Positions 22,674 to 31,279 of a stretch of DNA of 64,000 nucleotides are shown in pieces. Origin of the DNA: a bacterium (GTDB lineage: Bacteria; Myxococcota_A; Bradymonadia; UBA7976; UBA1532); contig JAUHXC010000002.1 in assembly GCA_030427205.1 (NCBI GenBank), forward strand, positions 186,001 through 250,000, read 5' to 3'. A program made the translations under genes and the position numbers. Each line of letters starts with the position of its first letter. The first letter of the stretch is position 1. A model generated the notes under the pieces. It was not told the origin of the DNA. It saw only the letters and a list, made by a program, of their open reading frames with translations, and made no database searches.

Positions 22674-23393
22674 ATGGGAGCGCCCTTGCTGGCACAGATC
22701 ACCGATGACCTCGTCGCCGACCTCGCCGAGCTGCGGTTCGGCCCGCCGGTCACCCACGTCTACAACCCGCTGGTCTACGCGCGCGCGGCCTGGGATCAAT
22801 ACTGCGCGCGCTTCGGGCGCGGCCGGCGCGAGGTGCTCTTCCTGGGCATGAACCCGGGTCCGTTCGGCATGGCGCAGTGCGGGGTGCCCTTCGGCGAGGT
22901 GGGCTATGCCCGGGATTTCCTGGGCATCGACGCCCCCATCGGCAAGCCGCCGGTGGAGCACCCCAAGCGGCCGGTGCTCGGCTTCGAATGCACCCGGCGC
23001 GAGGTCAGCGGCCAGCGCCTGTGGGGCTGGGTCGAGGCGTCGTTCGGTACGCCCGAGGCCTTCTTCGAGCGCTTCTTCATCGCCAACTACTGCCCGTTGG
23101 TGTTCATGGAGGCCAGCGGGCGCAATCGGGTGCCGGAGAAGCTGCCCAAGGCCGAGCGCCTGCCGCTCAACGCCGCGTGCGATCGGGCGCTGGCGCGCAC
23201 GTTCGAGCATTTTCGACCGCGCTGGGTGATCGGCATCGGCAAGTTCGCCGAGCGCAAGGCGCGCGCGGTGCTCGGTGACCGCGACGTGCGCATCGCGTCG
23301 GTCCCCCACCCCAGCCCGGCGAGTCCGCTGGCCAATCGCGGTTGGCCGCCGTTGATGGACGCGGGTCTGGCCGAGTTGGGCATCGATATCTGA
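22674..23393 (+). CDS. SMUG1-like uracil-DNA glycosylase
   Basis: 239 residues from the ATG at 22674; an ATG pair about 45 bp upstream with an AAGG site is an alternative start. Diagnostic family-3 motifs are present: Gly-Met-Asn-Pro-Gly-Pro-Phe-Gly-Met followed by Gly-Val-Pro-Phe-Gly (uracil pocket), Asn-Tyr-Cys-Pro-Leu, and C-terminal His-Pro-Ser-Pro-Ala-Ser-Pro (catalytic loop). SMUG1 removes uracil and oxidised pyrimidines from single- or double-stranded DNA to begin base-excision repair. Size matches bacterial SMUG1. It is divergent from korAB and convergent with the histidine kinase. Confidence 0.88.
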   Translation: MGAPLLAQITDDLVADLAELRFGPPVTHVYNPLVYARAAWDQYCARFGRGRREVLFLGMNPGPFGMAQCGVPFGEVGYARDFLGIDAPIGKPPVEHPKRPVLGFECTRREVSGQRLWGWVEASFGTPEAFFERFFIANYCPLVFMEASGRNRVPEKLPKAERLPLNAACDRALARTFEHFRPRWVIGIGKFAERKARAVLGDRDVRIASVPHPSPASPLANRGWPPLMDAGLAELGIDI

Positions 23394-23452
23394 CGGCGGC
23401 GCTGGCATCGGCGCGATGCGCGATCGCGCGCCGCGGCCTGCCCATGGGAATC

Positions 23453-24544
23453 TCAGGTGTCGTCGGGATCGGGCACCGTGAAGCCGATCGTCGTGCCCTC
23501 CCCCTCGCGGGAACGCAGATCGAGCGTGCCGCCCCACATCTCGACCGAACGCCGACAGATGGCGAGGCCGAGCCCCGAGCCACCGCCCCGCGCGTCGACC
23601 GGGTGCAGGCGGCGGAACATCTCGAAGACGACCTCGCGGTGTTCGCGGGCGATCCCGATGCCGTTGTCGCCCACCGTGATGCGCCAGGCCTTCTGCGCCC
23701 GCTCGCTGGCCACGGTGATCTGCAGCGGCCGGTCGGCGCGGTACTTGACCGCGTTGTCGATCAGGTTGAGCAACAGCCGGTGCAGCGCCACCCGGGGCAC
23801 CGTCACCGTCGGCAGCGGGCCGATGGTGAAGGTCGCGCTCGCCTGCTCGAGCGGTCCTCGAAGGGCCTGGCGTACTTCGGCGAGCACCGACTCGACCGCG
23901 ACCTGCTCGCGCGCGGCGTCTCGACCGGCGCGGGCGTAGGCCAGCAGGCCATCGAGGTGCCCCTGCATGCGCTGCACGCCGCGGCGGATGTGCTGCAGGT
24001 AGCGCCTCGGGCGCTCGCCGAGGTCCTGCCCGAGCGCCGTGCTCAGCAGCTCGACGAAGCCGGAGATCGTGCGCAGCGGCGACCGCAGGTCATGGGACGC
24101 GGCGTCGGCGAACTGCTCGAGCTCGCGGCGAGCGGCCACCTGGTGGGTCACGTTCTCGTAGACCGAGGCCACCTTGCGATCGCCGAGCGGCACGAAGTGA
24201 ATGCGGAACCAGCCCTGCGGGTGCTCGTCGTCGCCATAGTGTACGGCGTCCATGGTCTCGCCGCGCTCGCTGTTTGCCACCCGCAGCCAGGCGGCGGGGA
24301 TGTTCTCGGCGGGCGGGGCGTCGAGGCCGGCGGGAAACAGCTCGCCGACCGTGCGGCCCGTCCGATCCTGCATCGACAGCCCGCTCTCGGCGCTGGCCCG
24401 GGGGTTGGCGTAGATCAAGCGGATGTCCGCCGGCTGATCGGTGTCTGCGCGCCACACCGTGACCCCGAAAGGCGCCCGCTCGATCAGATCGCGCCAGCCC
24501 GCGTGGCCGACCGGATCGTGCCGCTGCCCGTCGGGATCGTGCAT
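23453..24544 (-). CDS. PAS-domain sensor histidine kinase, soluble
   Basis: 363 residues from the ATG at 24544, which has GGAG 5 nt upstream; the open frame continues upstream without support. Residues 15-125 are a PAS-like sensor domain. The dimerisation helix has the phospho-acceptor His in Ala-Ser-His-Asp-Leu-Arg-Ser-Pro-Leu. The ATPase domain has Asn-Leu-Ile-Asp-Asn-Ala-Val-Lys-Tyr (N box), Gly-Asp-Asn-Gly-Ile-Gly-Ile (G1) and Gly-Gly-Gly-Ser-Gly-Leu-Gly-Leu-Ala (G2). No transmembrane segment, so it senses a cytoplasmic signal. No response regulator gene is adjacent, so it is an orphan kinase, as is common in myxobacteria. Confidence 0.9.
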   Translation of the reverse strand: MHDPDGQRHDPVGHAGWRDLIERAPFGVTVWRADTDQPADIRLIYANPRASAESGLSMQDRTGRTVGELFPAGLDAPPAENIPAAWLRVANSERGETMDAVHYGDDEHPQGWFRIHFVPLGDRKVASVYENVTHQVAARRELEQFADAASHDLRSPLRTISGFVELLSTALGQDLGERPRRYLQHIRRGVQRMQGHLDGLLAYARAGRDAAREQVAVESVLAEVRQALRGPLEQASATFTIGPLPTVTVPRVALHRLLLNLIDNAVKYRADRPLQITVASERAQKAWRITVGDNGIGIAREHREVVFEMFRRLHPVDARGGGSGLGLAICRRSVEMWGGTLDLRSREGEGTTIGFTVPDPDDT

Positions 24545-24588
24545 GTCGTCTCCACCCCGTCGCTGTGTCGTCGGCAGAGTGACACAGG

Positions 24589-24612
24589 CGGCGGGGCGGT
24601 TGAACCCCGCCG
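24589..24612. promoter_or_regulatory. 8-bp-arm inverted repeat in divergent region
   Basis: CGGCGGGG and CCCCGCCG form a perfect stem around an 8-nt loop, between the divergent histidine kinase and GNAT genes. It may be an operator or an RNA hairpin in the leader; which is unknown. Confidence 0.3.
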
Positions 24613-24683
24613 GGTACGGACGGGCGCCTTGATCCGCCGAGGGCGGCCGCGCTATCACGCGACATCTCCGCCGGAGCACACCC

Positions 24684-25265
24684 ATGGACCCCGGGCCCGA
24701 TACGCTGCGCCTCCAGCCCCTCGACGACGCGGATCGTTCGGCGGTCGCCCGTCTGCTCGACGCGCCGCGGCTGCGGCGCCGGGTGTTGTTCTCGGGGCTC
24801 AATCAGCTGCATCCGATGGACTGGTCGCCCGAGCGGCGCACCTTCGTCGTGCGCGAGGGCCCCGAGGTCGTCGGTACGGTCGAACTGCGTCAGGAAGAAG
24901 ACGAGCCCGAGACCTGGGAGCTGTCGGTGGTCATCGAGCAGCGCGATCGGGTCCTCGACGGGGCGCGCTGCGCGCTGGCGGGCTTGTTCTTCGCGTTCGA
25001 GGTGATGGGCGCCGAGGCGGTCTGGTTCTGGGCCCCGCGGGACAAGCGCGCCGTCCGTCGGGTCGCCGAGCGGCTCGGCTTCGTAAAGCTGCATCCGCTG
25101 CTGGTGCCGGGCGGCAAGCCGGCCGACGTCTTCGAACTCGAGCGCCAGACGTGGCAGGTCCGGACGGTGACCGAGCTGGGGCACTATCTGGGGGCGCCGG
25201 TGGAGATCACCGACAATACCACCCTCTGGCGGGGCGAGGCGCAGGGCTTCTTCGCCGTCGATTGA
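24684..25265 (+). CDS. GNAT-family acetyltransferase
   Basis: 193 residues; GGAG lies about 8 nt before the ATG. The N-terminal pattern resembles RimJ/RimL-type GNAT proteins: Leu-Arg-Leu-Gln-Pro-Leu start, a central beta strand Val-Val-Gly-Thr-Val-Glu-Leu, a weak acetyl-CoA loop around the Val-Leu-Asp-Gly-Ala-Arg helix, and the closing Ala-Glu-Arg-Leu-Gly-Phe-Val motif that ends many GNAT domains. Residues 150-193 form an extra tail. The acceptor (protein, antibiotic or small molecule) cannot be told. Convergent with the MutS-like gene. Confidence 0.7.
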   Translation: MDPGPDTLRLQPLDDADRSAVARLLDAPRLRRRVLFSGLNQLHPMDWSPERRTFVVREGPEVVGTVELRQEEDEPETWELSVVIEQRDRVLDGARCALAGLFFAFEVMGAEAVWFWAPRDKRAVRRVAERLGFVKLHPLLVPGGKPADVFELERQTWQVRTVTELGHYLGAPVEITDNTTLWRGEAQGFFAVD

Positions 25266-25293
25266 ACGAACCCGCTCTTCGGCGCACCCGGGA

Positions 25294-27171
25294 TCAGCCG
25301 GCCTCGGCGGGCACGTCGATGCCCTCCATCGCGAGCACGTGCAGCGCGTTGGTGGTCTGGGCGACACCCGGCTTGAGCGTGTAGTCGAAGTGCAGCCGCT
25401 CGCCGTCGAAGCGGTCGCTGAAGTGTCCGCAGACCACATGCTCGGGCAGCTCGCCGGCGATGCCCACCAGCGACAGATCGTGGGTGGTCACGAGCCCGAA
25501 GCTGCGGGTCGCGCCGACCAGCGTATGCACGATGGTGCGGCACGCCAGGTGGCGCTCCCGGCTGTTGGTGCCGCTCAGCATCTCGTCGACGAGGTACAGC
25601 CGCGGGGTGGCCCCCGGCTTCTCGGCGGCCTGCACCTCGTCGAGCACCCGCTTGATGCGCTTGACCTCGGCATAGAAACGGCTGAGGCCCTGCTCGGGCG
25701 CGTCGGTGATCTGGATGCTCGTCGACGGGGCGCAGCGGATGATGTCGAACTCGGCGGCGCAGACCGGCGCGCCGGCCAGCGCCAGCCGGGTATTGATGCC
25801 CAGCGTGCGCAAGAACGAGCTCTTGCCGCTCATGTTGCTGCCGGTGATGAGGATCAGCTGGCCCCGCTGCTCGAGGGTGAAGTCGTTGCTGACCCGCGTG
25901 GCGGCGGCGAAGAGCGGGTGCCCGACGCGCCGGGCGATGATCGGCGGCCCGTCGGCGTCGTCGGCCCGGACCGTCGCCCAGCCGAACTCGGGGTGGTCGG
26001 CGGCCAGCCCGCCGATGCTGGCCAACGCCTCGATGTCGGCCAGCCCGCGCAGGTCGCTGCGCAGGTGGCGCCCGTGGTCGAGCCGCCAGCGCTCGAGGCG
26101 CCAGCACTGCTGGATCTCCCACGCGAGGCCGATGCTGACCACCGCATACAGCAGCCCGCTGTGGCGGACCTCGAGCGCGCCGACGATGTCTTCGAACTGC
26201 GCCATGCGCTTGCTGGGCAGCGGGCCCTGCGCGCCGCGGCTCAGCGCGTCGCGGGCCGCTTGCAGGGCCGCTGACTCGAACCGGCGGCGCTCGACGAGGG
26301 CGAGCATGCGCCGGATGGCGCCGAACGGCTGGTGATGGGCCTCGCCGAGCAGATGGGCGTAGTGCGGCGAGAGGTAGCGGGTCGTCACGACCCAGGCGAC
26401 GACCTGCAGCAACAGCGTGATCTGCCACGCGGTGGCCAGGTCGAGGCTGAGCGTCAGGCCCAGCTGCACGAACGTCGCCGGCACCAGCAGTCGGGTGAGC
26501 CAGACCCAGGGCTTCAGCCGGCGCTGGATGTCGAGGTCGGCCTCGGCCCAGTCGATGACCTGCCCCATGGCGGCCTCGTCGAACGCCACCAGCCGGGCCT
26601 CGATGGCCAGGCGGTTGCGCAGGAGACGGAGTCGGGCCAGCTCGGCGGCCGCGGCCTGTCGGTCGGCGACCTCGGCGGGTTCGAGGCCGTCTCGCAGCAG
26701 CGACGCGAGGCGGCGGCGGCTCTCGGGCAGGCCCGCGCGGTTGATCAACGCGTAGAGCGATGTGCGCCCGAAGACCTGCAGCTCGCCCAGAGAGGGCTCG
26801 TGCGGGTCGAGGAATCGCGCGCCGTCGTCGGGCAGCGCCGACCAGTCGCCCATCAGGCGGGCGGCGGCTTCCCGGGCGAGGCGTTCGCCCCGTTCGAGGC
26901 GCGGGGCGAGGGCGTAGGGCTTGCGATGCAGCCAGGCGGCGACACCGAAGACCAGCAGCCCGAGCGCCATCAGCGGCCCGTAGACCGGCGTCCAGCTGCG
27001 CTCGTAGAAGCCCGAGATGGCGCAGGCCAGCGCCACGGCGAACGAGACGAAGCGCACCACGGCGATGCGGCCGATGACCCGGTCGATCCGCTGCCGCTGC
27101 CGGGCGTAACGTGCAGCGAGGCGCCGGTAGCGGGCGATACGGGCCTCGAGGTCGGCCGCGGTCGGCCTCAC
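25294..27171 (-). CDS. Membrane-anchored MutS-like ATPase
   Basis: 625 residues from a GTG that overlaps the nadK stop codon by 4 bp. Two hydrophobic helices at about 35-56 and 62-82 and another hydrophobic stretch near 230-270 suggest membrane attachment. The C-terminal third is a MutS domain V ATPase: Walker A Gly-Ser-Asn-Met-Ser-Gly-Lys-Ser-Ser, Walker B Leu-Tyr-Leu-Val-Asp-Glu-Met, then Ser-Gly-Thr-Asn-Ser, and a Thr-Thr-His-Asp H-loop. The mismatch-binding domain I (Phe-X-Glu) is absent. Membrane MutS-like proteins occur in several phyla with no known function; mismatch repair is unlikely. Coupling to NAD kinase is notable. Confidence 0.85.
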   Translation of the reverse strand: MRPTAADLEARIARYRRLAARYARQRQRIDRVIGRIAVVRFVSFAVALACAISGFYERSWTPVYGPLMALGLLVFGVAAWLHRKPYALAPRLERGERLAREAAARLMGDWSALPDDGARFLDPHEPSLGELQVFGRTSLYALINRAGLPESRRRLASLLRDGLEPAEVADRQAAAAELARLRLLRNRLAIEARLVAFDEAAMGQVIDWAEADLDIQRRLKPWVWLTRLLVPATFVQLGLTLSLDLATAWQITLLLQVVAWVVTTRYLSPHYAHLLGEAHHQPFGAIRRMLALVERRRFESAALQAARDALSRGAQGPLPSKRMAQFEDIVGALEVRHSGLLYAVVSIGLAWEIQQCWRLERWRLDHGRHLRSDLRGLADIEALASIGGLAADHPEFGWATVRADDADGPPIIARRVGHPLFAAATRVSNDFTLEQRGQLILITGSNMSGKSSFLRTLGINTRLALAGAPVCAAEFDIIRCAPSTSIQITDAPEQGLSRFYAEVKRIKRVLDEVQAAEKPGATPRLYLVDEMLSGTNSRERHLACRTIVHTLVGATRSFGLVTTHDLSLVGIAGELPEHVVCGHFSDRFDGERLHFDYTLKPGVAQTTNALHVLAMEGIDVPAEAG

Positions 27172-27950
27172 CAGCGCAGCCGATCCCGCAGGTTGCGGAA
27201 GAAGTAGTCGCCCTCGAAGCAGACGAGCCGGGCGCTCTCTTCGCTGCGGCTGATCTCGATGCTCTGGCCGTGCTGGATGGGGATGCGGACCCGACCGTCG
27301 ATGGACGCGGCGACGTCTTTGTCGCGGCCGGTATCGACCTCGAGCCGGATACGGGAGCGGCCCGGCAGGATGATCGATCGGCTCGAGAAGCTGTACTCGT
27401 TGAGCGGCTTGAGCACGATGCAGTCGACGTCGGGCACCACGAGCGGCGCGCCGGTGCTCATCAGATAGGCGGTCGAGCCGGTGGGCGTGCCGACGATGAT
27501 GCCGTCGCCCCGCGGGGTGAGCACCCGCCGATCGTTGATGGTCACCCCGACCTCGATCATGTGCAGGCTGCCCTTGACGACGACCTCGTTGATGCAGCGG
27601 AACGTCTGGTCGCCGATGCGCACCTGCAGCGTCAGCCGCTCTTCGATGAAGTATTCGTCGCTGAGCAGCTGCACGAGCACCTTGTCGAGGTGTTCGCGGT
27701 CGCTCTGGGTCAAGAAGCCGATCTGGCCGAAGTTCACCGCGAGGACCGGGATGCGCGGGTGGGCGGCGAGGGCCCGCAGCACCGTGCCGTCGCCGCCGAG
27801 CGCGATGACCAGATCGAGGTCGGCGATCTCGCTCGATGCCTCGCGGACCAGCTCGATGCCCGCTCGGCGGAAGAGGCGCTCCATGCTCGACAAGCGGTAG
27901 TCCTGCTCGTCGTCGCGGGTGTAGAGCCCGATGCGGCGCAACTCCAACAT
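27168..27950 (-). CDS. nadK: NAD kinase
   Basis: 260 residues from an ATG at 27950; the open frame continues upstream but antisense to the PHP gene. The signature Gly-Gly-Asp-Gly-Thr is at 52-56, with the conserved Asn-Glu-Val-Val-Val and Thr-Pro-Thr-Gly-Ser-Thr-Ala-Tyr segments that bind NAD. It phosphorylates NAD to NADP in the cytoplasm. Length is on the short side but normal. Its stop codon overlaps the GTG of the membrane MutS-like gene. Divergent from the PHP-like gene across 115 bp. Confidence 0.94.
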   Translation of the reverse strand: MLELRRIGLYTRDDEQDYRLSSMERLFRRAGIELVREASSEIADLDLVIALGGDGTVLRALAAHPRIPVLAVNFGQIGFLTQSDREHLDKVLVQLLSDEYFIEERLTLQVRIGDQTFRCINEVVVKGSLHMIEVGVTINDRRVLTPRGDGIIVGTPTGSTAYLMSTGAPLVVPDVDCIVLKPLNEYSFSSRSIILPGRSRIRLEVDTGRDKDVAASIDGRVRIPIQHGQSIEISRSEESARLVCFEGDYFFRNLRDRLRW

Positions 27951-28065
27951 GCGGGGACGATACCGCCCCACCCGGCGAGACGCACCACCTTTTGCCGCCG
28001 GTGGCTTTCTGCTACAAGCCGCGGCAACATGCTGCGTCTTCGATTGACGCGAGATGGAGGCACCT

Positions 28066-28839
28066 GTGCTCGTAGATCCCCACGCCAACCCCGGCGACCT
28101 CGACCCCGCCGCCTTCGCGGCGGCCTGCCACGCGGCCGGCCTCGACGCCGTGGTGGTCGCCGACCGCCTCTCCACCCACCGGCTCGACGCCTACCTCGAC
28201 GCGCTCGAAGAGGCGGGGCTCGCTGCCTTCGCCGGCGTCGAGCTGCCGCTGGAGCGCGGATCGGTCGTGGCGATCCCCGCCGAGGACGGCCCGGCCTTTC
28301 GCCAGACGAAGTGGGGCACCACCACCTGGACGCCCGAGATGGTCGCCGAGCGCCTGCGGGACTTCGACGGCGCGCTGATCGCGAGCCATCCGTATCTGCG
28401 TGAAGGGCCGGGCGCGATGGGCGACCGGATCTACTTCCTCAAGGGGCTCGTAGGCGTTCAGACCCGCGCGGGCCGCGGGGAGTTGAGCTGGGACGCGATG
28501 GCCGATCGGGCCGCCGACCGCAAGAAGCTGGTGCGCGTCGGCAGCTCGGGCGGTTCGATGGCCCACATGGGCGCCGCGGCGACGGTGGTGCCCGGCGAGA
28601 TCGACGATCAGGCGGCTCTGGTCGCGGCCCTGCGCGATGGGCCGACGCTGGTGGTCGAGTTCGACGATCCCCAGGCGCCGCGCGACCGGCGCCCGCCGCG
28701 GCGTGAGCCCCGCGAGGCGCGCGACGATCGTCGAGGTGGCCGGGACGGCGGTCGCGGTCGTGGTCGGGATCGGGACGGTCGCGGCGGTCGGGAACGCGGC
28801 GGTCGTGGGCGCGGCCCGCGGCGTCGAGACGACGCGTGA
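28066..28839 (+). CDS. PHP-domain-like protein with Arg/Gly-rich tail
   Basis: 257 residues from a GTG with GGAGG 5 nt upstream; the frame could start at an ATG 12 bp earlier, which lacks such a site. Residues 1-205 resemble the PHP metal-dependent phosphoesterase fold, starting Leu-Val-Asp-Pro-His-Ala-Asn where HxH is expected, followed by Gly-Leu-Asp-Ala-Val-Val-Val-Ala-Asp, Gly-Val-Glu and Ile-Ala-Ser-His-Pro-Tyr. The first metal site has lost one His (Ala-Asn), so activity may be altered. Residues 207-257 are Arg/Gly/Asp low complexity with RGR and RGG-like repeats, similar to nucleic-acid-binding tails. The stop codon overlaps the next gene's GTG (GTGA). Confidence 0.75.
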   Translation: MLVDPHANPGDLDPAAFAAACHAAGLDAVVVADRLSTHRLDAYLDALEEAGLAAFAGVELPLERGSVVAIPAEDGPAFRQTKWGTTTWTPEMVAERLRDFDGALIASHPYLREGPGAMGDRIYFLKGLVGVQTRAGRGELSWDAMADRAADRKKLVRVGSSGGSMAHMGAAATVVPGEIDDQAALVAALRDGPTLVVEFDDPQAPRDRRPPRREPREARDDRRGGRDGGRGRGRDRDGRGGRERGGRGRGPRRRDDA

Positions 28840-29513
28840 TCGGGGGCCGGCGGGGGCGAGCCCCGACGTACTGCGCCGCCGCCGCGCTGCTGGCCACGCT
28901 GACCGTCGCGGGCGCGGCTGACGCCAACCGGTCGGGCATCCCCGGTCGGGCGCAGATCGGGTGCGGCGGCGGAGGCTGTCACTCGGGCGGCGATGTACCC
29001 ACCGTCGAGTTGATCGGCCCGGCTTCGATGATGCCGGGCGAGGTCGCCGACTACGCTCTGCGGGTCGGCGGCGCCCAGTCGGCGGCCGGGGCGACCATCC
29101 AGGCCAGCGGCGGTCTGCTGGTGCCCGGCACCGGGCTGGCGGCCCGCGCGGGGCAGCTGGTGCACGCCGGCGATACGCTGGCCTACGTCGATGGTGTCGC
29201 CGAGTTCACCTTCCAGTTCGAGGCGCCCGATACGGCCGGCACCATCGAGCTGTTCGCCGCGGGCAACGCGGTGAACGACAACTTCCAGCCGTCCGGTGAC
29301 GGTTGGGCCCTGGCCACGACCACCATCGTCATCGGCAGCGGCGTCGCGCCCGACGCGGGGATGTCGCCCGACGCGGGCGGTGAAGACGGCGACGGTGACG
29401 GCGGGGGCGACGACGCGAGCGGCTGTCGACAGCAGCCGGGCGCGCCGGCCGGGGGCACGCCCTGGATGCTCTTGCTGGTCGGGGCGGGGCTCCTGCGGCG
29501 GCGCCCGGGCTGA
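28836..29513 (+). CDS. Secreted choice-of-anchor-like protein with MYXO-CTERM-like tail
   Basis: 225 residues from a GTG overlapping the PHP-like stop codon by 4 bp. Signal peptide about 1-30. Next comes Gly-Cys-Gly-Gly-Gly-Gly-Cys-His, then an all-beta domain (residues 50-165) like the choice-of-anchor V/reelin-type segments of myxobacterial surface proteins. After an Asp/Gly/Glu-rich spacer, the C terminus has one Cys, a hydrophobic helix (Trp-Met-Leu-Leu-Leu-Val-Gly-Ala-Gly) and a final Arg-Arg-Arg cluster, the layout of the MYXO-CTERM sorting signal. Predicted to be exported and processed at the cell surface; the ligand is unknown. The C-terminal tail is variant, so sorting is inferred. 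Confidence 0.75.
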   Translation: MIGGRRGRAPTYCAAAALLATLTVAGAADANRSGIPGRAQIGCGGGGCHSGGDVPTVELIGPASMMPGEVADYALRVGGAQSAAGATIQASGGLLVPGTGLAARAGQLVHAGDTLAYVDGVAEFTFQFEAPDTAGTIELFAAGNAVNDNFQPSGDGWALATTTIVIGSGVAPDAGMSPDAGGEDGDGDGGGDDASGCRQQPGAPAGGTPWMLLLVGAGLLRRRPG

Positions 29514-29536
29514 CGCGTCCCGGCGTCAGCGCGCGC

Positions 29537-31279
29537 TCATCGCCCGCCGGGCGGTATGGGCGGCGCGGCGGGCGGCGCCGGGCGACGGTAGACCCCGATG
29601 ATCTGCACCCCGTCGAGGAAGAAGCCGATCACCGGCCAGTCGGTGCCATAGGCGCGCCAGACGTCGAGCTCTTCGGGCAGCTTCTCCCGGTGATCGTGGT
29701 AGACGCCCCAGTTCGAGTAGGGCGCGGTCCAGTCCCCCGTGTAGCGGATGTCTTTGCGCAGCAAACCGTCCCGTTGATAGGCGTCCGTCGCGCCGCGGGT
29801 GGCGTTGTGCCACCAGACGAGCGCGCCCTCCTCGGCCTGTTCGTTCAGCTCGTCGAGCACCTCGACCGAGCTGAAACCCCAGAAGTTGCGCGGCATGCCC
29901 AGCTCGGCGGCACCGGACGGCCCGCCGGCCAGCGCGTTGTAGTAGGCCGGCCCGTGGTCGCCATAGGCCAGCGTGGCCCACGCCGCCGGCGCGATGACGA
30001 GCCCGGTGAGCGCCGCGATCCGCAAGGTGAGTCCCCTGCCCTCGGCCGCCGGCCAGATGCCGCGCACGATACGCTCGATGCCGACGCCGGCGAGCACCGC
30101 GAAGAATGGCATGCCCGGCATCCAGTGCTTGGTGCCGCCGAAGATCGGGGTATACGGCAGCGCGATGACCAGGGCCGGCACGGCGAGACACAGCAGCAGG
30201 AAGACCTCGGCGCTGCGCCGATCGACCTGCGCCGCGCCGACCTCGGGGGCGGCCTTGAACTGGCGCCAGGCCGAGCGGGCGGTGACGGCCAATCCGACGC
30301 AGCCGGCGATCAAGATGCCGACGGGGATCGTCAGCGCGCTGAAGACGAACGGGAAGTGCACCGGGAACGGCGGGCGGAAGTACAGGTGCCCCAGGTAGTC
30401 GACGGGGTAGTGCACGTGCCGCGCGTGGAACGACACGTAGAACTGCAGCCGATCGACGGTCTCGTACCAGAGCCAGGGCCAGTGGGCGAAGAAGACCAGC
30501 GGGCCGAGCACGATCATGCTCACGGCGATACAGCCGTAGTAGGTCAGCGGCCCGCGCTGCCCCTCCGGCGCCCGCAGCGCGCCGTGGCGGCGCTTCCAGG
30601 TCCAGCCGTCGACGATGGCCACCATCAGCAGCGTGAACGGCACGAAGAAGGTATTGAGCTTCGTCGCGAGCCCCAGGCCGAGCGCGAGCCCCGCGGCGAT
30701 GGCCCAGCGGCGGCTGCGGGCCGCTTTGAGGTAGCACCACGCGATCAGCAGCGTCATGAACGTCACCGGCGCGTCGAAGCACGCCAGGTGGCCGTGGAAG
30801 AAGACCCGCGGCATGAACGCCAGGCACAGCGCCGCGCAGATGCCGACCGCCCGACCGCGGATCATGACCCCGAGCAGGTGAGCCAGCCACAGCGCCAGCG
30901 CCGCCATGAGCATCGTCGGAATGCGGTAGGCGGTGATGTGGTGCTGCACCCAGCCCAGCTCGTCGTGCAGGATGTGGTGGCTGAGGCCGAAGAGGCTCTT
31001 CATCAGCACCGGGTGCTCGTGGTTGTAGGCGAAGCCCTTCTTGATCTCCTCGGGCGAGAACGACGCGACCTCGCTGTCGAGCAGACCGAGCCACCAGTCC
31101 CCCGCCCGGTCGGCGGCGTGGAAGTAGAAGCTCTCGTCGCGCGGCACGCCCACGTCGAGGCTGTTGCCCAGCAGCAGCGCGAAGTAGCTCGCCGCCAGCA
31201 GCAGCCCGATGGCGTGATCCAGACGGGCGGGGCGGCGCAGCGCACCCAGGGGCCCCATGGGCGACGTCGACGCCATCAT
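29537..31279 (-). CDS. GT39/ArnT-like membrane glycosyltransferase
   Basis: 580 residues, ATG at 31279 overlapping the stop codon of the upstream gene. Ten or more hydrophobic helices in the first 450 residues, with an acidic Pro-Arg-Asp-Glu-Ser motif in the first loop (residues about 45-55) as in the dolichyl/polyprenyl-phosphate-sugar mannosyltransferase clan (GT-C). Residues 450-580 form a soluble C-terminal domain with several Trp and Tyr. It would transfer a sugar from a lipid carrier to a protein, lipid A or polymer on the outer face of the inner membrane. Donor and acceptor cannot be told. It is coupled to an unknown membrane-anchored partner. Confidence 0.85.
   Translation of the reverse strand: MMASTSPMGPLGALRRPARLDHAIGLLLAASYFALLLGNSLDVGVPRDESFYFHAADRAGDWWLGLLDSEVASFSPEEIKKGFAYNHEHPVLMKSLFGLSHHILHDELGWVQHHITAYRIPTMLMAALALWLAHLLGVMIRGRAVGICAALCLAFMPRVFFHGHLACFDAPVTFMTLLIAWCYLKAARSRRWAIAAGLALGLGLATKLNTFFVPFTLLMVAIVDGWTWKRRHGALRAPEGQRGPLTYYGCIAVSMIVLGPLVFFAHWPWLWYETVDRLQFYVSFHARHVHYPVDYLGHLYFRPPFPVHFPFVFSALTIPVGILIAGCVGLAVTARSAWRQFKAAPEVGAAQVDRRSAEVFLLLCLAVPALVIALPYTPIFGGTKHWMPGMPFFAVLAGVGIERIVRGIWPAAEGRGLTLRIAALTGLVIAPAAWATLAYGDHGPAYYNALAGGPSGAAELGMPRNFWGFSSVEVLDELNEQAEEGALVWWHNATRGATDAYQRDGLLRKDIRYTGDWTAPYSNWGVYHDHREKLPEELDVWRAYGTDWPVIGFFLDGVQIIGVYRRPAPPAAPPIPPGGR

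Noticed and set aside
25294..27171. A mismatch-repair MutS
   Set aside because: The N-terminal mismatch-binding Phe-X-Glu domain is missing and membrane helices are present instead.
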